A stretch of DNA of 64,000 nt from Hysterangium stoloniferum (taxonomy: Eukaryota; Basidiomycota; Agaricomycetes; Hysterangiales; Hysterangiaceae): NCBI GenBank assembly GCA_015178975.1, contig WHVD01000016.1, positions 186,001 to 250,000 of the forward strand. The letters are read 5' to 3'. Position numbers and translations under genes: made by a program. Positions 55,756 to 64,000 of the stretch are shown in pieces. Each line of letters starts with the position of its first letter. Within the stretch, counting starts at the first letter, position 1. The notes beneath the pieces were generated by a model. That model saw only the letters and a list, made by a program, of their open reading frames with translations, was not told where the DNA came from and did not search any database.

Positions 55756-57066
55756 TCAGACGGCGCAAAGCTCGTCTTCATCAGTCGAAATAATGATGCA
55801 TAATGGAAATTCGGTTTCGGGCCATTTGAACTTTGGGGCTGCCTTGGGTGGTGTCGGGCGCGTATCCACTTTGAGAGCCTCAAAGTGGCTCTTTATCTCA
55901 GAAGTTAGTTGAGTGATTAACCTATTATCGTCAGAAGACATCGCAGAAGCAACATTAGAGGCGGGTGAAAACGCTTTAGAAACAAAAGAAACAAAAAGAT
56001 GGATGGAACGAACTTGTTGCGCTCGCCGATTGCTTTCATTACGCCTGCCTTCTGCTCCTTTGTTAATGACGCACTTAGATGAACGAGCGCTTCTTTGTTT
56101 TGTGAGATGGTACGGTCAAGGAGGTCTTGTTTAGCGGCAATGTCACTTTCGATGACTCGATGGTGAAGAGGATTATGTGTCTTCTGGGGACGTGCTGAGC
56201 TGGCGTAGCCAGCATCGAGCGCTATTGGTGGCAAGGGAATGGCATCATTTAACGAATTGGGGCGTGGTGGGAGCATTTGTAGAAGAGACGGATCTGGCAA
56301 AGGATTTTGTTCATAATCTGGAACCATATCCACATTCTGAGAAGATGGATCTGAGTCTGTGAAAATCGGAGGGAATTCGAAACGCGATTGCGTGGGTATT
56401 TCCATGTAGGCTGTATGGGCACCCCATGGCGGAAGCGGCAGAGGCAAAGACCATTCGTCAAAATCCTGCATAACATTAAAAGGAGAGACCATTCTGTGAT
56501 TCGGAGGCATCTGCCAGGTAGGTTCGGTGGGAAGCATGACATCGGTATCTAGAATTGATTGCTCCGCAAGTTGAGCGACACGCGCAGCTCGTCTTTCGCG
56601 TTTTCGACGTTTTTTCTCGGATTTTCGGAATCGTTTGGCTGCTTGGCTCTCTGCGGGGTCGTCCTCATCGTCGACAGCCTTGCGCTTTAAAGATGGTCCA
56701 GAGTCTGCTTGTGTTAATGTATGAGCATAACCCCTTGAGCTTCCACGACTACAGACCTTGTTCTGTGAAAGACTGGAAACTTTTTACAAGTGTCGCATCA
56801 TGCGTGAGGAGTGTTGCCGGATGGTGCATGGGTTCAGCAATAATACTGCGTGTTTTACTTCGTGGATTCCCCGCTTTGAAAGTGTTAATTTCTGCGTGGA
56901 GTGTCACTCTAGATGTAGAATTACCTTTGACAAAGTCAGAAGGCATAGGTAAGAGCAAAGAGCCAGAATTGTCCATTGAATCACGAGTGATGTGGTTTGG
57001 TTTCTCTTTTCTCCCGGAAGCAATGCTTAGTTTATAACTTGGAGTCCCTGAGTGGAGGGTAAGCAT
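55756..57066 (-). CDS. Unrecognised basic protein
   Basis: Three exons, 389 aa: 57066-56757, 56707-56014, 55921-55756 (introns of 49 and 92 nt, GTCTGT...CAAG and GTTCGT...ATAG). I do not recognise a family. A strongly basic segment (LKRKAVDDEDD, then KRFRKSEKKRRKRERRAARV, ~110-150) looks like a nuclear signal or DNA-binding region. A Pro/Asp-rich middle follows, and a helical stretch near the end (SDIAAKQDLLDRTISQ, HLSASLTKEQKAGVM) may form a coiled coil. The start is the first ATG in frame. It is convergent with ECM4 and divergent from the next gene with a 147-bp gap. Confidence 0.65.
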
Positions 57067-57213
57067 TCTTTTTTTGTAGAACAAAGGCAACCACCCTTAA
57101 CGGTGGGTCTCAGACCATTAATATTGGCGCCTGTCCCAACCAACCCGCAGGCCCCGTCCAAATGACTGGTGTCTGTCCTCCACCTTAATCTCTGGATTTC
57201 TCATTGATTTTGC
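57067..57213. promoter_or_regulatory. Short bidirectional promoter region
   Basis: 147 bp between two divergent start codons. It contains CCACC-CTTAAC-GGTGG, an imperfect palindrome near 57091-57107, and an AT patch (CCATTAATATTGG, itself a palindrome) near 57114. Shared control of the two genes is an inference from the spacing. Confidence 0.45.
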
Positions 57214-58860
57214 ATGTCAAATTTATCTCAGAGTCTCAAACGGTCATATGGACCTGCTTCCATTACTATTCCTTTAAAACGTCGCAAAGTCGAACATGTT
57301 AATGGCGATCACGAAAGTCAGATCACGCCTCAACCACATATAAAACGAGAGCTCAGCCCTACGCCGCCACCTTCTCTTACTCCGCGTGTATCAGGGACGG
57401 TATGCATACCATTTCCAAACGAATGTAAGAAAAGCACCCCGGATTGGCGTGAATCTCGTACAAAGTTGCTACTCAAGGAGACGGAGAAGTTGCAAAGTCT
57501 TGGCTTGCAGGTTATTAAACGACTTGTCCGGTAAGTTGCTGATGTGAGGTATTTAAATCCGCTTCACTTATGAGATTCTGATATAGGGACGACGGAATAG
57601 CTTTGGACTGGTCAGTGTTTAAACCAGGTTTCTAATGCATCTTGTAACATCTGGCGATATATTACCAGGACTAGTCCCGTCCCGGTTGATCCGTATACGT
57701 TAAAACCCTCATTGCCTTCGTCGACTACCCCTGCTTCAGCTCCTGTTGAATTACCTCCCCCTCCCCCTCCCAAAGATCTCCCGCCTCCAGCCGTCATCGA
57801 CCCGCTGGGGCATGCATTGCGTGACCAGGCTGTCACTGTCCGCCAGCCACTCCAGCACCCAGCTCAATCTCCTGAGAAATCACCTCCTTTGTCTAAGCTA
57901 AAGCAGCCTGTGTTTATATCTTCCCAATCACCAGCGAACCCTCCTACCAAGTCCCCAAACTTTGTGGTCGTTGGGGCCGCTTCACTCAAGGAGCAGGCAC
58001 GCTCAGGCGATGACCACTCGGGAACCAACCAAGATGCATTTGTTAAACTGGAGCATAGACGACTTCTACCTGCAGCGCTGCGGCCAAGTAGCCATTTCCA
58101 TTATGAAAACAGAGCTCGAGCGAACGAGCGCAAGGATCGTCGTAAAGAATGGATCCGTAAGGAGATTGAGAAAATAGAAGGATATACGGGGGAGAAAGTT
58201 CGCGGGTTTAGGTATGATGGCGATGATGTGATTATCGAGATTAATAGGAGGGAGTTTTTCAAGAGGCGGAGACGTGGGTGTGAACAGGTTTCGAATGATC
58301 AGGCGTCGTCCCCGGAGGAGCAGCATCGCATTGAGCATGATCGGATTGAGCTATCAGCTCTGGAGAAGCCTCAACGCCAAGCTCCCCCTCCCGCACCCAA
58401 ACTTCAACCCTCAACCGCTGTGTCATCCCATGTGATAGAGCCGAAAAGTTCGAAACCTGTCGTTAACAACGAGGTTAGAGATGCAGAAGTCCACAGTAAC
58501 GCCGATCCTGTTTTAGTGCCAACTATGCCTCGGGTGATGAGGACATCGCTGGTGCGAGTCAGAGACTTACCACCTTCCGTAACGCCATCGCCACCGCATT
58601 TTGTTGAAAAGCCATTAAATCATCAAGTAAACATGCCTGAAGCTATCTCCGCTCAAACATTATTAGCGTCTATGAAATTGCACCATGATGAAGTCGGATC
58701 TCACCCCAATGATGATAACGTCACACCAAAAACGAGACCGAAACAAGCAGGAACGCCTAAAGCCAATGGATCTCGGCCAGCTGAAGTCAGTCAACGTACA
58801 ATTACCGCGGAAGGTCAGCGAGTAACGCAGAGCCGTGGACTTGGATTTTTGGAGAGGTGA
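57214..58860 (+). CDS. Unrecognised Pro-rich protein with microexon
   Basis: Three exons, 510 aa: 57214-57530, a 24-nt exon 57587-57610, and 57669-58860; introns are 56 and 58 nt. All phases agree (CG-G and TG-G). No family is recognised. An early KRSYGPASITIPLKRRKVE segment resembles a nuclear signal; next come a segment with WRESRTKLLLKETEKLQSLG, a Pro-rich region with six consecutive Pro, and a charged helix followed by a possible small fold (RKDRRKEWIRKEIEKIEGYT, GFRYDGDDVIIEINR). The remainder is low-complexity. It probably acts in the nucleus (inference). Confidence 0.7.
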
Positions 58861-59723
58861 CGGAGAGTTTCTGTTCCTACACGCCTGAATTAATCCCCAT
58901 ATAGATATTTATGTTTATTCGATTCAAATCGCGATGCATTAGTATCGGCATTCACACCGAACGCTACATTCTCCTTGACAGAAGCAGGTGTGTTTCCACT
59001 TCGAAATTCAACGTCAGGATGCCTACATGCAGTCTAACAAACAGGTGTCCGGAATACATCCCCAGACCAGACGCCAATGAACATGACGACTAGTAGTCCA
59101 TTATCAATTGTCCAAACCCTCAAGAAACTCGGAACAGACCTGCATCACTCTCCCCAGGTTGATATTTCTTATAGTATCACGCCCCTGGACGACATGCGCG
59201 AGGGCGGTCTATTGATGACTTGTGAGGGTGCACTGGTCCCAGTGAACAGTTCTATATCTGATTTTCGACCTCCGGAGCGCTTTTTCTCTCGTATTTTCGT
59301 TCTGAGACGAAATGATGGAGACCATCGGTTAGCTTTATTATATTGTGTTTGGAGACTAGACATTGAAGTCACTGGACAGAGATTCATGGCCTTTACAAGT
59401 CGTGGCAGAAAAACTGTTTATCCATTCCAAACCAAACTAGGGTTACTTATTTCCAGGGGGAGTTTCAGTAATGTGTTATGGCTTGTTTTCAATTTTCCTG
59501 TCATTCCCTTGTGTGGAGTGGATCATGTGTCACACATCCCTTCTCAATCTTTAGATCATCATTTTGTGAGGTTACAACATATGTCTGTATATGATACTCA
59601 AAATACCCAATCCCCCATTCCATTGCCAATGCATTGTATACATGTCTTCTCCTGAATATACGTTTAGAACCAAGAAAGAATAATTACTTCGCAACAAACA
59701 TTTCGCTACTCGAGATAATACTG
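58861..59723. other. Intergenic between convergent genes; one weak ORF
   Basis: A 192-codon plus frame (59077-59655, MNMTTSSPLSIVQTLKK start) is present, with no recognised family, introns or good composition. It may be chance or an unknown gene. The rest is non-coding 3' flank of two convergent genes. Confidence 0.4.
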
Positions 59724-62294
59724 CTACCAAAACTTGCCCAAAACACTAGTCCGTGAAGTGCCTACGACACTTCCTCTGCCACCTCCAAGCAGAACACTCA
59801 TCCCTCCTATGGCAACGCTAACAGGCCGCATCGGGACAGAGTCAAACACATGCGGGCAGGGTAGGGGTAACGGAGCGGCTGCCAATCGAGGATTGGCCAA
59901 CTCCCGCTCATATATAGAAGGCTGACGCGGTGTCGATGCCAACGCACCATACTGTGGATCGTTGAATGTTGCGCGAGCGGCCCGTAATCGGGAAACGACC
60001 TGCATATAATCAGAATGCCGAAGAAAGGGTGCGGGGGTACTGCGCTCACCTGTTCGTAGAAGTCGATTTCTCCATCTAAATAGTCAGTCACAACTCGCTC
60101 GAAATCCTCCACCTTCTGAGAGTGGTACGTGTCAAACTCGGCCATCGTTGTGTTCAATACTGTTTCACATCGAGCTGCAACGTCGTCATTCGGCTAATTA
60201 CCAAATTAATATCACGGCTGCCACGATAACAAACGCTCCTACAGGTCGAGTGTCCGTTGCTTCTGTGTATCGCTTAAGTGCTGCCCTATGAGTCTCCACA
60301 ACAGACTTGATAGAGACGAGTAGTGACTCGAATCAGACCACGAAGAATGGGGGACAAGTGATGATTTACCGCATATAGTGCCGATGGGTGGGCAACATCC
60401 TTTAATGCCTCGTGGGAGGAGAGTTGCCGTTGTCGAGCCTAAAGATGGTGGTCATCCAGTGTAATAAGTGTCTGTTAAGGTTCCCGCGTACACTATCATC
60501 ATGCATATCAGCTACAGATTGCAATGACTCCGCGGCCTTCTGGAGTGCTTTGGTCAACTTCAAGCAATCTGAGGTATAAATTAGCTCCACAAGCTTGAAA
60601 CATAAGTAAACGGCTTCAAACCTTCGCAACCGTCCCGCCAGCACCATGCGTTCTCGTTGTTCATTAAGCCTTGCTTTCTGTGGAGTAGTTCATCCTCCTC
60701 CTCATGTGCGTCAGGTGTGGCAGTGCCACCTGCAATCGGAGTAGAGGTAATCAAAGACAAAAGCCCATAAGAAAGCAGTCGTAGAGAATTCGACATCTCT
60801 GCGTGAAGGATTAATTCGCAAGTCAGGGACGCGAAGTAGACATACCGAGTCTGGCAGTCCTGACTTTCTCAAATATCGACCTCATCCCCTGAACACCGCG
60901 GTCCATAGCCTTGAGATGCCTCTCAAAGCGATCTACAGCCTCACTGGCGTCTTCGGCGTCCAAATTAAATGCAGGATGGTACACCTGGGAGTAAAACGCA
61001 GCCCCAGCTGGTGGCGCATTGAGATGTTGGGGTAAAAGACGATTCCATTCCTTGAACTAAGATTCACCCCGCTGAAGCAGTGCAAAAGATAATTATGGTC
61101 ACGTACAATGTCACTCTCGCAGCTTAGGAAAAATGTCAGCACTTCGGTGTATCTGGCCAATGGATGTCGTATTACTCTGGACAGGTAGCGTTCCAGATCA
61201 CCGCGTCTGGCCTCTACGAATTCGTCGCTAAATCGTCCAGCGTATTGCTTTTCAGGGAGAGGGGGTAGAGCGATTCCGGGGAGCCTGCGTGCTAACGCTT
61301 TATGAAGGAAGACAAAGTGAGAGAACCGGCGATGCACAGTTATTCGGGTAGGAGACGGCGGTGATTCATCTGGGGTATGCTTGTGAGGTATTGTTGAGAA
61401 AAACAAAGATGTGACAAGATAAATGGTATATGCTCCAGAAATGACGGAAGACCGCTTCGAAGGTGAGTGCACCATAACCCGAAATGTAGGGAGTTTCGTC
61501 TTCCAAGCCGGACCTGTTTCGATGAAGTGCCTGTCTGGCCTGCTTGCATGACACTCTTCGTTCTCACCCTCGCATTCGTCCTGCTCTTCATCTTGGTGGT
61601 ACCACGTGCTGCTCCCTTTCGACGTTGAGACGGCAGGAATATCCTCCGAATTGCCCTGAAGGACCCAATCCTCCGCGCCTGTGGTCACAAAGCTAGAAAA
61701 CCGGTTGAGGCTCTTGCCCCCCAAAAGACTCTGGCGAAAACTAGGAAAGTAAAACCATTCCCCCGTGGACTGAGAGCGCAGTGGCAGCGCGACTTGGGAT
61801 TCTCTCGGGGACCCGCGGGGAGTCAACGAGCTGCTGGACTCCCCTCGTCCATGCGTGCCGACAGCCAACATCTCTGAAGTAAACTGTCGACTCGTTGACG
61901 TTTCCGTGTGATACAGCAGCAATACAAGCGAACATACAGCATAATACGTCTTCGGGATCAGCCCGACTTTTCCATCCGCCCTGGCAACACTCCACCCCTC
62001 ATCCAAGTCTTCCTTGATAATGCTGAGCTCGTCGCCAGCGCGGATAGTCAGCTCACGAAACTCAGTCTTCCCCTCGAAGTCGTACAGCACGCGGGCCTGT
62101 CGTCCAGCTTCAGCATCCTCAGCCTCATCGTCATCATCCGACAAGTATCCTGCATCCTTGTCAGCATGATCTGCGACCCATGCATTGGACGCGTTGATGC
62201 CAGCATCGAATTCAGATGCGGGACGTGCAGAATAGTTCACAGTCGTTATTGAAGGGGGTATCACAGCGGGTTTAGACAAAGGAAGTGAGGACAT
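59724..62294 (-). CDS. SH3-PX-BAR sorting nexin (SNX9-like)
   Basis: Endocytic sorting nexin that bends membrane and binds phosphoinositides. Nine exons, 714 aa: 62294-61938, 61883-61107, 61050-60846, 60798-60622, 60568-60492, 60438-60370, 60305-60243, 60193-60050, 59999-59724. The SH3 domain is at ~66-122 (ARVLYDFEGKTEFRELTI, GDELSII, GWSVARADGKVGLIPKTYY). An acidic and Ser-rich linker follows, then PX at ~253-378 (YTIYLVTSL, ITVHRRFSHFVFLH with the RRF lipid-binding motif, LPPLPEKQYAGRF, RRGDLERYLSRVIRHP). The BAR region (~379-640) has EWNRLLPQHLN, YHPAFNLDAEDASEAVDRFE, LKLTKALQKAAESLQSV and EDFERVVTDYLDGEIDFYEQ. The first intron (61884-61937) is 54 nt and has no stop in frame, so retention would add 18 residues. 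Intact. Confidence 0.94.
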
Positions 62295-63074
62295 CGTTAT
62301 TATTTAAATATTGGCCTTGTAACAGCCAATGAAGAGTTATGTTAATATTGAGCCGACTTCGAAGGCTTCAAACGCTATATTTAGGAAACCACCCATTAAG
62401 CGCTCGTCCATATGCTAATTTATGCCAGATTATGTACTCTGCTAATATTTTCTCAAGTTCTTAGCTATCAAGAGAGTTTTTTTACCATGAGATGCCTTTT
62501 TTGGCTTGCAACCATGGAATAAACTTGAAAGAGTCTCTGGTCACGGTGGACCCCATCCAGCTTCGCCACTCACGCTCGACCAAATTTAACTTGTCTATGT
62601 CTATATAAATATCTCTTATATGTGAACCAATTTTCAGTGACAAAAATTTCGAACTTTATAAAATAACAAGTGGAAAAATATATACCTGCCAGTATGTATT
62701 TCAATTTAATTGCCAATGGCAGGTAATATTATTGTGTTGTCTAATGAACGTCAAAGGATAGACCTTTAGAACTTGGACATGCCTGTAGTGTTCTGCAAGG
62801 AGTATTGCAGATATCATAGGAATAACCTATCGGGGGATTTGGCATGCACAAAAAAAGATACAAGCATAAACGTCCGGAACGCAACGAAACGATGAGACCA
62901 ATCCCACGACCCCCCGGGTCGAGAATAGGTTGTTCATAATATCTCATTGTTTGTTTGGCCCTCTTGGACATCTTACTCCCAGAATAACCTCCCGACAATT
63001 GCTCGCGTCAAATGAATCAAGCCTGCAAACAGATCGAGGCTTGCCAAAGATATATTTGTAGCCAAACAGTGTGA
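62295..63074. other. Intergenic, no gene seen
   Basis: Upstream of the sorting nexin and downstream of the oxidoreductase gene. AT-rich between 62,300 and 62,740. An 85-codon minus frame at 62741-62998 has no recognised family and no support. Confidence 0.5.
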
Positions 63075-64000
63075 TCACGACCATCCACTGAGTCTAACCC
63101 ACGTCAATACAAACACAAGCCCTATAAGTGTCCATATCGCGAACCCTGCAAGGCCATACGGTCCTGCCCAGATCCACATCCAAAAAACGGCACCGATACT
63201 TCCCATGCGACTATTGATATCTTTACCCCTCGCAATTTGTCTCATTGCCACGACGTACCACGCCGTGCCTACACCAGCACCCACCAACTTGGGAAACCAT
63301 CGGGGGCAGTATAAATTGGGTTCGGGAATGGGCAAAAGCGCATCCTCGTCGCCACGGACAACGACAACAGGAGATATACGATGGGGGAAATCAGGGCAGA
63401 GCACGGAGAGGCGTCCCAGGCCAAGGAGATGGGCATGTTTATGAGAGATAATGCGTGCCATTTGGGAGGGAGTACGTAGACCGCCGGTGAGAATGATCAA
63501 AGGGGTGCTCTTGGTTCCGGAGATGGGCATTGACTGCACAACTTTACGGGAAAAAGAAGCGAAAAAGGCTTGTCGTGGGGATGCGTTGGCGTATACTAGG
63601 AAGCAATAAGTAAAGATTGACGGGAAATAGCTGGCAACCCACCAGGATTCTCATAATTTCCTCCGCTAATTTCTATAAAATCAATTCCTAGCTGTGAAAC
63701 TCGTCGGGTATCGTTCAAAGCGTCCTCTTCTGACAGACCGCCGGTCACGTAATCCCCCGCGTTCAGTTTTACTCCGAGAACGAATCGAGGGGGCATTTCA
63801 GCCTTGATACGAAGAATTATCTGTTGTAGTAGCAGCAACCGATTGGAATATTCATCTTGCCGATTGTTCAACTACAAGGTAGTTTTAGCATTTAGTTGTC
63901 TTAAGAGCACGTCAGCTCGCCTTGGGCGATAGAAATTGCGAAAGGATGTCTGATCTCAAAATCAATGGATTGTGATTTACTCGAAGAATCTAACCTACAG
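63075..64000 (-). CDS. NADH:flavin oxidoreductase (OYE-like), 3' part
   Basis: C-terminal part of an Old-Yellow-Enzyme family FMN oxidoreductase, cut by the window edge. Visible exons: 64000-63999 (end of an exon), 63949-63921, 63871-63643, 63595-63075. Motifs: ILSQFLSPKLNNRQDEY (active-site barrel strand), PPRFVLGVKLNAGDY, GGLSEEDAL, GIDFIEISGGNYENP, PLIILTGGLRT and DALLPIPEPNLYCP. The C terminus carries a hydrophobic helix (AVFWMWIWAGPYGLAGFAIW, then LIGLVFVLTWV) that likely anchors it in a membrane. The intron 63872-63920 has a GC donor (AAG then GCGAGC). The substrate cannot be told. Confidence 0.88.

Noticed and set aside
59077-59655. 192-codon ORF between two convergent genes
   Set aside because: No family, no introns, ordinary non-coding composition; kept only as a note in the intergenic entry.

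Overview
The window is fungal nuclear DNA, almost certainly from a basidiomycete and probably from Agaricomycetes. The host genes carry many introns of about 46-92 nt with GT-AG (three GC-AG) ends and recognisable branch points. The proteins are of typical mushroom-forming type, and the repeats are LTR retrotransposons (chromodomain Ty3/gypsy and Ty1/copia) with Tc1/mariner DNA transposons. I cannot name a species.

Layout. Bases 1-25,150 are a graveyard of nested LTR elements. Working labels for the LTR families are A, B, C, D, E and F. The largest is gypsy element III (4708-14049): a 5' LTR-A that is itself interrupted, gag, a frame -1 protease-RT-RNase H-integrase, a chromodomain, an antisense spliced ORF with a cysteine cluster, a polypurine tract and a 3' LTR-A. 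Around it lie decayed family-B gag copies, a non-autonomous LTR-E element (15908-20303), an integrase/chromodomain remnant (20770-22985) and a ~670-bp foldback repeat (23465-25062). Host island 1 (26088-30702) holds an SDS23-like CBS protein and a cystathionine gamma-synthase. Bases 30,870-42,700 are a second repeat block: three Tc1-like elements riddled with solo LTRs. A 45-copy 16-bp minisatellite (42800-43521) separates it from host island 2: a kinase-like gene, a very young copia element with seemingly identical LTRs (46576-51518), GET5, the glutathionyl-hydroquinone reductase ECM4, two unrecognised proteins, an SH3-PX-BAR sorting nexin, and the 3' part of an Old-Yellow-Enzyme-like oxidoreductase cut by the window edge.

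How it fits together. Target-site duplications (5 bp for the LTRs, TA for Tc1) let the order of insertion be read directly: gag B1, then element III (A), then solo B and D, then A again inside D; and Tc1-1, then B, then C. Internal stop codons in the elements are nearly all TGA or TAG, several at positions where a related copy or the family consensus has CGA or CAG, which fits C-to-T decay at CpG. All diverse LTR families A, B and F share one core sequence, present 15 times. Host genes are intact by reading frame and splice sites. No RNA gene, CRISPR array or prokaryotic feature was seen.

All family assignments are from motif recognition by eye; no database search was run.
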